Source: Streptomyces luteogriseus
GTDB lineage: Bacteria; Actinomycetota; Actinomycetes; Streptomycetales; Streptomycetaceae
DNA: 64,000 nucleotides
Direction of reading: 5' to 3'
NCBI RefSeq assembly: GCF_014205055.1
Contig: NZ_JACHMS010000001.1
Span: 6,200,001-6,264,000, forward strand
Shown here: positions 23,158 to 31,596 of the stretch, piece after piece
Position numbering within the stretch: position 1 is the first letter of the stretch
Layout: the number at the start of each line of letters is the position of its first letter
Translations under genes and position numbers: made by a program
Notes under the pieces: generated by a model
The model's input: only the letters and a program-made list of their open reading frames with translations
What the model was told of the DNA's origin: nothing
The model's database searches: none

Positions 23158-24278
23158 GCCCACCCAGACTGCGCGACGGCACGCCGGAGCGGGCCGGACT
23201 CGACCCCACGGAGCTGCGTCATCTCGTCCGGGAGGTCCACGTCCTCACCACCGGGCAGCGCCCCTGGGCGCCCGGCGCCGTCCTGGTCGTCGGACGCGGC
23301 CCGGTGATCGCCGTCGAGGAGGCGGCGGGCTGGGCCGTGCGCTACGCGGCCTACGACCCCGACGCCGACGCCGGGGTGGAGCTGCCCCCCGAGGACCGGG
23401 TCCCGATGACCGTCGGCACGCCCTTCGACCTGGCATCCCTCACGAAACTGTTCACGTCCGTGGCCGCCGTGCAGCAGATCGAGCGCGGCACGCTCGGCAT
23501 CGACGCGAAGGTCGGGGCGTACCTGCCCGACTTCACGGCTGCCGCCCGGCACGGCATCACCGTACGGCAGCTGCTCACGCACACCTCCGGGCTGCGGCCC
23601 GAACTCCCGCTGTACGACTGCGCCGACGACGGGGCGCGGCTGGCTGCGCTGCGGGCGGAGCAGCCGGTCGGGGTGCCGGGCACGTACTGCTACTCCGACC
23701 TGAACATGCTGCTCCTCCAGTACGTCCTGGAGCGGGTCACCGGGCGCACGCTCGACGTCCTCGTCCACGACGGCATCACCCGGCCGCTGGGCATGACGGC
23801 GACGGACTTCGGACCGTGCCCGGGCGCCGCGGCGACGGAGGACCAGCGCCGGCCGTGGGCGAAGGCGGACCGGGGGATGCTGCGGGGCGAGGTCCACGAC
23901 GAGAACGCCTGGGCGCTCGGGGGAGTGGCCGGCCACGCGGGGCTGTTCTCCACCGGCCGGGACCTCGCGGTGTTCTGCCGCACCCTCCTCGCCGGCGGCT
24001 CCCACGGTCCCGCCCGCATCCTCGGCCCCGACTTCGTCGAGCTCCTCTTCACCCCGCCGGGCCTGGGCTTCTCCCTCGACCAGCCGTGGTTCATGGGCGA
24101 CCTGGCGGGCCGCGGCGCGGCGGGCCACACCGGATTCACGGGCACGTCCCTCGTCCTCGACCCGGCCACGGACACGTTCCTCGTCCTGCTCACCAACGCC
24201 GTCCATCCGCGCCGCCGCCGCCCCGACAGCGCGCCGCGCGCGGCAGCGGCGTCGCGGGTGGCGCGGGCGGTGAGGTGA
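23154..24278 (+). CDS. Serine beta-lactamase-fold hydrolase, apparent CTG start
   Basis: A 374-aa penicillin-binding-protein-like hydrolase (class C/EstB type). The nucleophile motif SxxK is LASLTKLFTSVAAV, the second motif is YCYSDLNMLLL (YxD in place of YxN), and the third is GHTGFTGTSLV (HTG for KTG). It could be an esterase, D-aminopeptidase or a beta-lactamase relative. The frame is open across the end of the MFS gene, but the only in-frame start candidates before the conserved LRDGTPERAGLDP are codons such as the CTG at 23154. That CTG overlaps the MFS stop (CTGA), exactly where GTGA or ATGA coupling would be expected. An ATG at 23406 would sit just ahead of the catalytic Ser and is too late. 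Confidence 0.8.
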   Translation: MSPPRLRDGTPERAGLDPTELRHLVREVHVLTTGQRPWAPGAVLVVGRGPVIAVEEAAGWAVRYAAYDPDADAGVELPPEDRVPMTVGTPFDLASLTKLFTSVAAVQQIERGTLGIDAKVGAYLPDFTAAARHGITVRQLLTHTSGLRPELPLYDCADDGARLAALRAEQPVGVPGTYCYSDLNMLLLQYVLERVTGRTLDVLVHDGITRPLGMTATDFGPCPGAAATEDQRRPWAKADRGMLRGEVHDENAWALGGVAGHAGLFSTGRDLAVFCRTLLAGGSHGPARILGPDFVELLFTPPGLGFSLDQPWFMGDLAGRGAAGHTGFTGTSLVLDPATDTFLVLLTNAVHPRRRRPDSAPRAAAASRVARAVR

Positions 24279-24785
24279 CTGCCCTGCCGTGGAATCCGGC
24301 CGGGGCTGAACGCGAGGCGGGTGCGGGCGGTGCGGCGAGGTCATGCCGGGGCGTGGCGTGGCGTGGCGGGGAGGGGAGGGGCTTCCGGCTGGGGTGAGCC
24401 TGAGCCGGCCGGGGGCGCCGGCGAGGGGCGAGTCCGGGCTGCCCGGGCGGCGCTCTGCGGGGCGGTGTGGCTTGTGCCGGGGCTCCGTCCGGGGCGGGTA
24501 TGGCTCGTGCCGGACTCCGGCCGGGGTGAGCCCGGCTGCCGCGGACGCTCCCCGGGCGGGGTGGGTGAGCCGCTGACGTGGGTTTTGGCGCATGGCTTGG
24601 GCCGGGGGTGGGCTCTGTTGTCGTGGGCGCCGTTCGGGGGCCTGCTGCGGCGGACGCTCCCCGGGTGGGGTGGGTGAGCCGCTGTCGTGGGTTTGGCGCA
24701 CGGCCTCTGCCGGGGCGAGCTCTGCTGTCGTGGGCGTCGGCGGGCGCCGCCTCCGCCGTCTCGGCATGCCTCGTAGAATCGCCGG
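24279..24785. repeat. Non-coding interval with a diverged 109-bp tandem duplication
   Basis: The interval of about 500 nt is extremely GC-rich. Two units of about 109 bp, at 24535-24643 and 24644-24750, share the blocks GGACGCTCCCCGGG, GGGTGGGTGAGCCGCTG and TCGTGGGCG. Long frames crossing it are Pro/Arg/Ala-rich shadows. I see no gene, but the end (24760-24785) must hold the promoter and ribosome-binding site of the next gene. Confidence 0.6.
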
Positions 24786-25769
24786 GTGAACGCCCCCGCA
24801 CCCCCGGCCGAAAACCTCCGCGCCGCCCTCGCCGGTCTGCTCGACGGGCTGCCGCCCCGGCAGGCCTCGCAGGCGGTCGAGCGGCTGATCGCCAGCTACC
24901 GGGGGGCCACCCCGACCGATGCCCCCATCCTCCGGGACCGGGCCGACGTCGCCGCGTACGCCGCCTACCGGATGCCCGCGACCTTCGAGGCCGTGCGCTC
25001 CGCGCTGGAGGCGTTCGCGGACGCCGCACCCGACTGGGTGCCCGGTGGGCACACCGACCTCGGCGGGGGCACGGGCGCCGCGGCCTGGGCCGTGAGCGCT
25101 GTCTGGGGCGGGCAGCGGCCCGTCACCGTCCTCGACTGGGCCGAGCCCGCGCTCGCCCTGGGGCGCGAGATCGCCGCGGCCAACCCGGACCTGAGCGACG
25201 TCCGCTGGCAGCGCTCCCGGATCGGGGCGGGGCTCACCCTCGACAGCACGGACCTCGTCACCGTCTCCTACGTCCTCAACGAGCTGACCGCCCCCGACCG
25301 CACCGCCCTCGTCGACGCCGCCGCGGCCGCCGCACAGACCGTCGTGATCGTCGAGCCCGGCACCCCCGACGGCTACGCCCGTGTCGTCGAGGCCCGCGAC
25401 CGGCTGATCGGGGCCGGCTTCCGTATCGCCGCGCCCTGCCCGCACAGCGCCGCCTGCCCCATCGTCCCCGGCACGGACTGGTGCCACTTCTCGGCCCGGG
25501 TCAGCCGCTCCTCCCTGCACCGCCAGGTCAAGGGCGGCTCCCTCGCCTACGAGGACGAGAAGTTCGCCTACGTCGCCGCCGCCCGCTTCCCCGTCGAGCC
25601 GGCCCCCTCCCGGGTCGTCCGGCGGCCCCAGATCCGCAAGGGCCAGGTCCTCCTCGACCTGTGCGAGAGCGAACCGTCCCTGCGCCGCTCCACCGTCACC
25701 AAGCGCCACGGCGACCTGTACAAGGCCGCCCGGGACGCCGACTGGGGAGACGCCTGGCCCCCCTCCTGA
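24786..25769 (+). CDS. Rsm22-like SAM-dependent methyltransferase
   Basis: A 327-aa protein of the small ribosomal subunit Rsm22 family, predicted class I methyltransferases connected with mitochondrial-type ribosome assembly. Residues 70-200 hold the SAM fold: DLGGGTGAAAWAVSAVW (motif I), TVLDWAEPALALGREIAA, VTVSYVLNEL and TVVIVEPGTPDGYA. A cysteine cluster follows (CPHSAACPIVPGTDWCHF), which in the family is thought to bind metal or an Fe-S cluster. The C-terminal OB-like segment is RPQIRKGQVLLDLC and STVTKRHGDLYKAARDADWG. The bacterial role is inferred only. It stands alone. Confidence 0.82.
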   Translation: MNAPAPPAENLRAALAGLLDGLPPRQASQAVERLIASYRGATPTDAPILRDRADVAAYAAYRMPATFEAVRSALEAFADAAPDWVPGGHTDLGGGTGAAAWAVSAVWGGQRPVTVLDWAEPALALGREIAAANPDLSDVRWQRSRIGAGLTLDSTDLVTVSYVLNELTAPDRTALVDAAAAAAQTVVIVEPGTPDGYARVVEARDRLIGAGFRIAAPCPHSAACPIVPGTDWCHFSARVSRSSLHRQVKGGSLAYEDEKFAYVAAARFPVEPAPSRVVRRPQIRKGQVLLDLCESEPSLRRSTVTKRHGDLYKAARDADWGDAWPPS

Positions 25770-25844
25770 GCTCCTGTCAGGTACGCATAAGATCAACTCG
25801 CGCCTACGGGCGTGAGCATGACGTACCACAAACGGGAGGAACCT

Positions 25845-26198
25845 TTGAAGAAGTTGCTGATCGCCCCGCTGGCGGTGGCGGCCCTGGCCCTGGCCGGGTT
25901 CGTGCCGAGCGCCTCCGGCACGGCGGCCGTCGAGAACGACACCATGTCCACCGTCGCGGCGACGGCGAAGTGCAAGAGCCTCACGGCCCTGTCGACCGTT
26001 CACGTCCGCAAGTCGGCCAGCACCAAGTCCACCAGCCTGCGCCTCTGGTACAAGGGCACCAAGGGCTGCGACATCAAGGGTGTCGACGGCGGTTCGTACA
26101 AGAACACCTGCGGGATACCCAGTTACCACTACTGGCGCAAGGTCAACTACCGCGGCACGGTGGGCTACGTGCCCAACGTGTGCGTGAAGTACTCCTGA
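25845..26198 (+). CDS. Small secreted SH3-like protein, TTG start
   Basis: A 117-aa exported protein. A TTG at 25845 is the best start: GGGAGGA lies at 25834-25840 and the signal peptide (KKLLIAPLAVAALALAGFV) begins at the next codon. The ATG at 25818 would add an unneeded hydrophilic head. The mature part has four Cys (AKCKSL, KGCDIK, NTCGI, NVCVKYS) and a bacterial-SH3-like pattern: VHVRKSASTKSTSLRLWYKG and WRKVNYRGTVGYVPN. It probably binds peptidoglycan or is a small disulfide-stabilised exoprotein. The function is unknown. Confidence 0.75.
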   Translation: MKKLLIAPLAVAALALAGFVPSASGTAAVENDTMSTVAATAKCKSLTALSTVHVRKSASTKSTSLRLWYKGTKGCDIKGVDGGSYKNTCGIPSYHYWRKVNYRGTVGYVPNVCVKYS

Positions 26199-26227
26199 CC
26201 CGCCCAGCGGGCCGGCACGTCCTCCGC

Positions 26228-26245
26228 CGCCGACCGGTCGGCGGG
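26228..26245. terminator. Perfect 18-bp palindrome 3' of the SH3-like gene
   Basis: CCGCCGACCGGTCGGCGG lies 30 nt after the stop codon. It could form a GC-rich terminator stem or serve as a binding site. Confidence 0.4.
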
Positions 26246-26564
26246 GGACAGGTCCGCGAGACCGACCCCGTGATCGACGCCCGGCACCCCCACCGCCCGT
26301 GAGTCCGGGCCCCCGCCGCAGAAGTGCCCGGCGACGGCGGGGTCCTGCCGGACCGTCGCCGGGAGGGCCCTGGCCGCCGCGGCGGGCGGCCGTCGTCCGG
26401 CCCACGCGCTCATGGGCCGAGTCCTCCCGGCGCCCGTGGGGCGGGTGTCCGCAGGTCGCGGGCCGCGACCGTCCCGGTACATCCGCCGGACCGCCCGGGA
26501 GGTTCCGCGCGCGGGGCCCGCTCTCCCGCGCGCCGTGGTCCGCTCTCCCTCGCGCGGGGGATGC
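26246..26564. other. Non-coding interval
   Basis: About 320 nt with no supported gene. Minus-strand frames here are Arg/Ala/Gly-rich shadows with no start signal. Confidence 0.4.
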
Positions 26565-26774
26565 TCACGACGTCCCGTCGGCCGTGCCCTCCTCCCGTGC
26601 CTCCTGCTGCCGCCGGCTCTCCTGGAGCTTGCGCAGCAGTTCGCGTTTCTGGGCCTGCGGATCGAGGCCGCCGCCGATCCGGCCGCCCCGGCCACCGCCG
26701 CGCAGCTCCCTGCGGCCGAGGTTCTTGCGCGATCCGCCGACACCCAGCATGTTTCCGGCTCCGCCTCGGGTCAT
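26565..26774 (-). CDS. DUF6243 family small protein
   Basis: A 69-aa basic protein with the conserved head TRGGAGNMLGVGGSRKNLGR followed by RRELRGGGRGGRIGGGLDPQ and a helical AQKRELLRKLQESRRQQ. This matches the DUF6243 family of streptomycetes; the function is unknown. The Gly/Arg repeats suggest nucleic-acid contact. The ATG at 26774 is preferred over upstream starts because GGAGGGGAG precedes it and the family begins at this Met. It is divergent from the TetR gene. Confidence 0.75.
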   Translation of the reverse strand: MTRGGAGNMLGVGGSRKNLGRRELRGGGRGGRIGGGLDPQAQKRELLRKLQESRRQQEAREEGTADGTS

Positions 26775-26816
26775 CCCGGGCTCCCCTCCGTGATCACGTG
26801 TCATCGAGTCAAAGCG

Positions 26817-26873
26817 ACGAGACGGTTCGTCTCGTGCGTACCGCTCCACTGTCCGCGAGACGCTCCGTCTTGT
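26817..26873. promoter_or_regulatory. Two operator palindromes upstream of the TetR gene
   Basis: ACGAGAC-GGTTC-GTCTCGT (26817-26835) and GCGAGAC-GCTCC-GTCTTGT (26855-26873) are 19-bp inverted repeats with 5-bp centres, spaced 38 bp apart. They lie directly before the TetR start and after the divergent DUF6243 gene. They are probably bound by the TetR protein itself. Confidence 0.65.
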
Positions 26874-26893
26874 CAACCTGATAAATTCGGACC

Positions 26894-27535
26894 ATGGCCG
26901 TCCAGAAGTCCACCCAGCCCGCCCCCGGCAAGCCCGCCCCCGACTCCACCCGGCGCAGCGAGAAGTCCCGCCGCGCCATCTACGACGCCGCCCTCGCGCT
27001 CGTCGTCGAGGTGGGCTACCCGAAGACCACCATCGAGGGCATCGCCGCCCGTGCCGGTGTCGGCAAGCAGACGATCTACCGCTGGTGGTCGTCCAAGGCG
27101 GACGTCCTGATGGAGGCGTTCCTCGACCTGACCGAGCAGCCCATGGCGGAGGCCGGGCCGGCGCCGTACACCTTCCCGGACACCGGCGACCTCGCCGCCG
27201 ACGTCAAGGGCGTCCTGCGCGCCACCGTCGACCAGATGAACGACCCCAGGTTCGACGTGCCCTCCCGCGCGCTGGCCGCCGAGGGCGTCGTCAACGAGCA
27301 GCTCGGACGCGAGCTCGTCGCCAAGCTGATGCAGCCCTCACTCGACCTGTACATCACCCGGCTGCGCGCCGCCCAGGACGCGGGCCAGGTGCGGCCCGAG
27401 ATCGACCCGCGCATCGCCTTGGAGCTCTTCATCTCCCCGCTCGCCCAGCGCTGGCTCCAGCACACCGGCCCGATCTCCCACGCGTACACCGACACCCTCG
27501 TCGACTACGCGATTCACGGCCTCGCCCCGCGCTGA
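26894..27535 (+). CDS. TetR/AcrR-family repressor
   Basis: A 213-aa regulator. After a Lys/Pro-rich head (residues 1-25), the N-terminal HTH is RRAIYDAALALVVEVGYPKT and TIEGIAARAGVGKQTIYRWW, then SSKADVLMEAFL. The C-terminal helical ligand domain (residues 75-210) resembles the TetR_C_16-like group. Two palindromes upstream suggest autoregulation and control of the divergent DUF6243 gene. Its 3' end overlaps the convergent GDPD gene by 22 nt. The ligand is unknown. Confidence 0.85.
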   Translation: MAVQKSTQPAPGKPAPDSTRRSEKSRRAIYDAALALVVEVGYPKTTIEGIAARAGVGKQTIYRWWSSKADVLMEAFLDLTEQPMAEAGPAPYTFPDTGDLAADVKGVLRATVDQMNDPRFDVPSRALAAEGVVNEQLGRELVAKLMQPSLDLYITRLRAAQDAGQVRPEIDPRIALELFISPLAQRWLQHTGPISHAYTDTLVDYAIHGLAPR

Positions 27536-28398
27536 GCGGCCCGGGCCAGGCGCCCCGGCGCGTCCGTGATCACGCCGCCGCAGCCCAGCGCCAGCACCCG
27601 GTCCCGCTGCGCGTCCGTCAGCACGGTGTGCGCCCACACCCGTGCGATCCCCGAGTTCACCGCCCGCACCAGGTCCGCGTCGCGCGCCCGGTGGTCCACG
27701 TCCAGCAGGTCCACGAACGACCGCCAGCGCTCGGGGCGGTCCGTGCGCAGCTGCTGCGCAGAGCGCCACAACTGCGAGAGCAGCCCGAGGCGGTGGACGC
27801 GCCGGGCCACCTCCGGGTCGTTGGAGTTCACGAACACCGAGCGGGTCAGGCCGCGGGCCCGGATCAGCTCGGCCAGCCGGTCCAGGCTCCGCGGGTCCTT
27901 CGCCTCCAGTATCAGCACGATCCGCCCGCCGAAACGATCCAGCACCTCGGCGACCGTCGGCGGCCGCTCCGAGCGCCAGCTCCCCGGGAGCCTGTCCTTC
28001 GGGCGCAGTCGTACGCCCTGCCACTCCCGGGCGTCCAGACCGCCCACCGCGCCTCCCAGGTAGGTGGTGCGGTTCAGGGTCTCGTCGTGGAACACCACCG
28101 GTGTGCCGTCGCGCAGCAGCCGTGTGTCGAAGTCCAGCACCTGCGCCGTCCCGCGCTCGTAGGCGACCGTCAGCCCCGCCATGCTGTTCTCGGGAACCTC
28201 GCGGGCGCCGCCGCGGTGTGCCACGTACGTGATCCTCGGCAGGGCCGCCACGGTCAGCGGACCCGCCCCCCACTCCAGCGGGGCCGGGGCGCGGCCGCCA
28301 GGTCCCGTGAGGGCCAGCGAGACCACGGAAGCCACGGAGGCCAGACCCGTCAGCGCGATCCTTGTGACCATGGCGACCACGGTAGGACGCCATGTCAT
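27514..28398 (-). CDS. Secreted or membrane-anchored glycerophosphodiester phosphodiesterase
   Basis: A 294-aa GDPD-family enzyme that cleaves glycerophosphodiesters to glycerol-3-phosphate and an alcohol. It starts with a membrane segment (MVTRIALTGLASVASVVSLA) that could be a signal peptide or anchor. The catalytic head is YVAHRGGAREVPENSMAGL, the metal-binding region is DFDTRLLRDGTPVVFHDETL and the second acidic site LILEAKDPRSLDRL. The barrel ends GCGGVITDAPGRL. It may recycle lipid head groups or degrade teichoic-acid-like polymers. It overlaps the convergent TetR gene by 22 nt. Confidence 0.85.
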   Translation of the reverse strand: MTWRPTVVAMVTRIALTGLASVASVVSLALTGPGGRAPAPLEWGAGPLTVAALPRITYVAHRGGAREVPENSMAGLTVAYERGTAQVLDFDTRLLRDGTPVVFHDETLNRTTYLGGAVGGLDAREWQGVRLRPKDRLPGSWRSERPPTVAEVLDRFGGRIVLILEAKDPRSLDRLAELIRARGLTRSVFVNSNDPEVARRVHRLGLLSQLWRSAQQLRTDRPERWRSFVDLLDVDHRARDADLVRAVNSGIARVWAHTVLTDAQRDRVLALGCGGVITDAPGRLARAAQRGARP

Positions 28399-28578
28399 GG
28401 CAAAGCGGGCAATGACACCCGATCATGCCGAGAGCGGGGATCGCCGTTTCTCCTCCCATCGGACGCCCGGTGTACGTTGCGTCCCTCCTGTCCCGGATGT
28501 GGGCACTGGCCCCCCGGTGCGCGGGAAGATGGGACGATGAGGCATGCTGTTCGGCACGACGGCGAGGCGAGGGGATAG

Positions 28579-29322
28579 ATGAGCGCGGAGTTCGGCGGCC
28601 GGAGCGGCCTGCAGGGCAAACTCACCCAGTGGCTGCGCGCCGGGCGCCGGCCGAAGGAGACCGCCGGGGACGGCGGCCGTGAGGCCCTGCTGCTCGCCGC
28701 CGCCGACGCGGGACTGCCCCTCGCGCCCGCGGCGCACCCGGCGGCCGGGTACCGCTGCTCCTGCGACCGGGTCGGTTGCCCCACCCCCGCCCGGCACCCG
28801 GTGTCCTTCGCCTGGCAGACGCAATCGACCACCGACCACGCCCAGATCGAGCGCTGGGCCCGCCATCAGCCGCAGGCCAACTTCATCACCGCGACCGGCA
28901 TGGTGCACGACGTCCTCGACGTGCCCCTCGACGCCGGTCGCGACGCGTTGGAGCGGCTGCTCGCCGCCGGTATCGAGGTCGGGCCGGTCGCCGAGAGCGA
29001 CGACGGCCGCCTGCTCTTCTTCACCCTCACCCGCGGTACGCCCGAGGACGAGGACGAGTGGTGGCCGTGCGAGCTGGACTGCCACCCCGAGACGGCGGAC
29101 GAACACCCCGGGCTGCGCTGGCACTGCCGGGGCTCCTACGTCCTCGTGCCACCGGCGATGCTGCCCGGTGAGGACCAGGCCGTGCGATGGGTGCGCGGGC
29201 CCGAGCACGCGCTGCCGGATCCGCTCAGCCTGCTGGAGGTGCTCACGGAGGTGTGCGGCCGCTACGCCGACGAGGGCCACGCCGACCACGCTGCGGGGTC
29301 GGGCTGGCCGCTGCGGCACTGA
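28579..29322 (+). CDS. Bifunctional primase/polymerase (prim-pol)-type protein
   Basis: A 247-aa protein with the fold pattern of the prim-pol N-terminal domain: EALLLAAADAGLPLAPAAHP, the zinc-site-like CSCDRVGCPTPARHPVSFAW, an ARHQPQANFITATG segment, DVLDVPLDAGRDALERLLAA and a late RWHCRGSYVLVPP. In the usual family the metal-binding DxD lies where this protein has VHDVLDVPLD. Stand-alone chromosomal copies in Streptomyces are not linked to replicons, and polymerase activity is not shown. The start ATG follows GAGGCGAGGGGA. Confidence 0.75.
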   Translation: MSAEFGGRSGLQGKLTQWLRAGRRPKETAGDGGREALLLAAADAGLPLAPAAHPAAGYRCSCDRVGCPTPARHPVSFAWQTQSTTDHAQIERWARHQPQANFITATGMVHDVLDVPLDAGRDALERLLAAGIEVGPVAESDDGRLLFFTLTRGTPEDEDEWWPCELDCHPETADEHPGLRWHCRGSYVLVPPAMLPGEDQAVRWVRGPEHALPDPLSLLEVLTEVCGRYADEGHADHAAGSGWPLRH

Positions 29323-29359
29323 TCGCCTGTCGGCGACTTGGCCGTCGGGGCTGCCTGGG

Positions 29360-30352
29360 CTACGAGCCCTCCGCCGAGGTCATGCCCTGGATCCTGCCCA
29401 GGATCGTCACCTTGCCCTGGCCCTTGGGGTCCAGTGCCACCTCGTTGGAGACGAACTCCATCGTGAGGGACTGCTTGATCTCGCCCTTCGTCAGGGCGAG
29501 GACATCCTTGTTCGGGGCGGGGACGGACGTGCCCGCGTAGGCGGTCTGCTTCTCGTAGTGGCGCGTGGTGAAGAACACCAGCGCCCCGCCGTCGGTCGTG
29601 CGCAGCCCCAGCGGTGCGTAGTCGCCGTTCGTCAGCGGCTCGTCGATGTACTGGGTGACCATGCCCGGCTTCTTGCCGTTCTTCTCGCGCTGGGCACGCC
29701 ACTGGCTGGTGTGGGCGCCGTCCGTGAAGGCCGCGCCGCCGCTCTTCAGATACGTCGCGTACGCGCCGCTCAGGTCGCCGGGGTCGGTGGCCAGGCCGGC
29801 CGACGTGACCGGGACGGACTCGGCCCAGCCGTCGGCGTCCTTCTTGAACTGCGGGACCTTGCCCGGGGCGACGAGCGTCAGGTACGCCACCTGGAACGGG
29901 TCGTCCAGGCTGCTGCGGGTGAACACCAGGAGCCAGCGGGCGGTGCCGCCCTTGTTGCCGGCGGCGTCGACGACGAACCAGCGGGGCCAGCCGGCCTTCT
30001 TGGGGATGGTGAACTTCGCGTCCGTCAGCGTCAGGGGGGTGTGGTTCGGGTTGCCGTCCGGGTTGTTCGCCTTCCCGGCCTTGAGGCGGGCCGAGTCGAT
30101 GTCGGCGAGGGCGCCGGTGGTGTGGTCGGCGTCCAGGGTGCCGTCGTAGGCCTTGTCGGCCTCGTTGTACGCGGCCGTGAACTCCTGGAGGGCCTTGGCG
30201 GCTTCGGCGCGGGTCGTGGACGGGAGGATCTCCCGTTCGCCGTGCACGACGACGCATCCACTGGCCGTCAGCGACAAAGCGGTCGCCGAGGCTGCTATGA
30301 GGGCGCTCCGGGCGGGCCTGCGGAGCGTTCGAGGGTCGCGATCCCTGCTCAT
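29360..30352 (-). CDS. Putative lipoprotein
   Basis: A 330-aa exported protein. The signal ends in a lipobox (LSLTASGC, Cys about residue 33), so it should be lipid-anchored on the outer membrane face. The mature part has a helical region (AAKALQEFTAAYNEADKAYD) and beta-rich halves: WPRWFVVDAAGNKGGTARWL, LVFTRSSLDDPFQVAYLTL and NGDYAPLGLRTTDGGALVFF. Its layout resembles conserved actinobacterial lipoproteins of two cystatin/NTF2-like lobes. I do not recognise a named function. It is monocistronic, and the next minus-strand gene lies 400 nt away. Confidence 0.75.
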   Translation of the reverse strand: MSRDRDPRTLRRPARSALIAASATALSLTASGCVVVHGEREILPSTTRAEAAKALQEFTAAYNEADKAYDGTLDADHTTGALADIDSARLKAGKANNPDGNPNHTPLTLTDAKFTIPKKAGWPRWFVVDAAGNKGGTARWLLVFTRSSLDDPFQVAYLTLVAPGKVPQFKKDADGWAESVPVTSAGLATDPGDLSGAYATYLKSGGAAFTDGAHTSQWRAQREKNGKKPGMVTQYIDEPLTNGDYAPLGLRTTDGGALVFFTTRHYEKQTAYAGTSVPAPNKDVLALTKGEIKQSLTMEFVSNEVALDPKGQGKVTILGRIQGMTSAEGS

Positions 30353-30495
30353 CGGGTACCTTCACCTTCCCCTTTCCGGAGGCGAACCCTACCGGGTGCC
30401 TCCGGCGGTTGGGCGGGGGGTGGGGTGGGTGGTCGTCCGCTTCGACTGGCGCTGGGTGGGGGTGCGCGCCTTCGCCTTGCGCCGGGTGGTGGGTC

Positions 30496-30616
30496 GGGGC
30501 CGCGCCGGGGGGTGTCCGTCCTCGGAACGGCGCGATGGACCTCCATACCGACTGACTGGCGTTGACGCGCCAACCGCTGCGGGCGGACACCCCCCGACAC
30601 GGCCCCTTGAGTACGA
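30496..30616. repeat. Long inverted repeat in the interval before efeU's 3' end
   Basis: Arms of 23 bp at 30496-30518 and 30594-30616 match with two mismatches (GGGGGGTGTCCG pairs with CGGACACCCCCC; GGGGCCG with CGGCCCC). They enclose a 75-nt loop. The interval 30353-30758 holds no supported gene. The structure may be the efeOBU terminator or a small mobile sequence. Confidence 0.6.
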
Positions 30617-30758
30617 CGGCGGATGCGGGCCCGTCGTGGCTTCCGCTTCCGCTGCGGGCACGCGTCCCGCCAGGGGTGGCGCCCGTCCCCAGGAGAGCGG
30701 CACCCCGCTCCGCCGGGCTGCGGGCCTACCCGGCCTCGGCTTCAGGGGCGGTGCTGTG

Positions 30759-31592
30759 TCACACCTTGTCGCGTACCGGGGTTGGCGTCGTGGTGCGGGT
30801 CGGTGCCAGGAAGAGGGCCAGGGTCGGGATCAAGTACAGGAGCCAGACCGCTACTTGGAGCGTGGTGGGGTCGGGCTGGAAGTTGAAGATGCCCTTGAGG
30901 AGGGTGCCGTACCAGCTGTCCGGAGGGATCGTGCCGGAGATGTCGAAGGCCTTGTCGGTGAGGCCGGGCAGGAAGTCGGCCTCCTGGAGGTCGTGGAAGC
31001 CGTAGGCGAGGACACCGGCCGCCACGACCACCAGCATGCCGCCGGTCCATGTGAAGAACTTCGCGAGGTTGATGCGCAGCGCGCCGCGGTAGAACAGCCA
31101 GCCCAGGAGGACCGCCGTGAGGAGGCCCAGGGCGACGCCGAGCAGGGGGCGGGGCGTGCCGTCGCTCGCCGCGTGGACCGACGCCCAGACGAACAGGGCC
31201 GTTTCCAGGCCCTCCCGGCCCACCGCGAGGAAGGCCGTGGCGACCAGCGCACCCGTGCCCATCGCGAGGGCGGCGTCGAGCCGGCCGTGCAGTTCCGACT
31301 TGAGGTGCCGGGCCGTGCGGCGCATCCAGAACACCATCCACGTCACCAGGCCGACCGCGAGGATGGAGAGGGACCCGCCCAGGGCCTCCTGGGCCTGGAA
31401 CGTCAGCTCCTGGGAGCCGAATTCGAGGGCGCAGCCGAAGCCGAACGCGAGGGCGATCGCGACGGCTATGCCCGCCCAGATCGGCTTCAGGGCGTCCCTG
31501 CGGTCCGTCTTGACCAGATAGGCGATGAGGATGCAGACGACCAGGCTCGCCTCCAGGCCCTCGCGCAGACCGATCAGGTAGTTGGAGAACAC
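30759..31592 (-). CDS. efeU: EfeU/FTR1-type iron permease
   Basis: A 277-aa membrane protein with about seven helices. It carries the paired FTR1 motifs REGLEA (in GLREGLEASLVVCILIAYLV) and REGLET (in AVGREGLETALFVWASVHA), whose Glu residues carry iron across the membrane. The DLQEADFLPGL segment near the C terminus is also typical. It is the last gene of the efeOBU operon, 4 nt after efeB. The order O-B-U is the common Streptomyces arrangement. It imports iron delivered or oxidised by EfeO and EfeB and is probably iron-repressed through the box at 34003. Confidence 0.92.
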   Translation of the reverse strand: MFSNYLIGLREGLEASLVVCILIAYLVKTDRRDALKPIWAGIAVAIALAFGFGCALEFGSQELTFQAQEALGGSLSILAVGLVTWMVFWMRRTARHLKSELHGRLDAALAMGTGALVATAFLAVGREGLETALFVWASVHAASDGTPRPLLGVALGLLTAVLLGWLFYRGALRINLAKFFTWTGGMLVVVAAGVLAYGFHDLQEADFLPGLTDKAFDISGTIPPDSWYGTLLKGIFNFQPDPTTLQVAVWLLYLIPTLALFLAPTRTTTPTPVRDKV

Positions 31593-31596
31593 GGGC

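Noticed and set aside
22647..26405. A 1252-codon open frame on the minus strand
   Set aside because: It runs antisense through the MFS, hydrolase and Rsm22-like genes, is Arg/Gly/Pro/Ala-rich, and shows no domain. It is the usual GC-driven antisense shadow.
30389..30703. A 104-codon frame in the efeU-lipoprotein interval
   Set aside because: It crosses the long inverted repeat and is Pro/Arg/Thr-rich with no ribosome-binding site; treated as non-coding.
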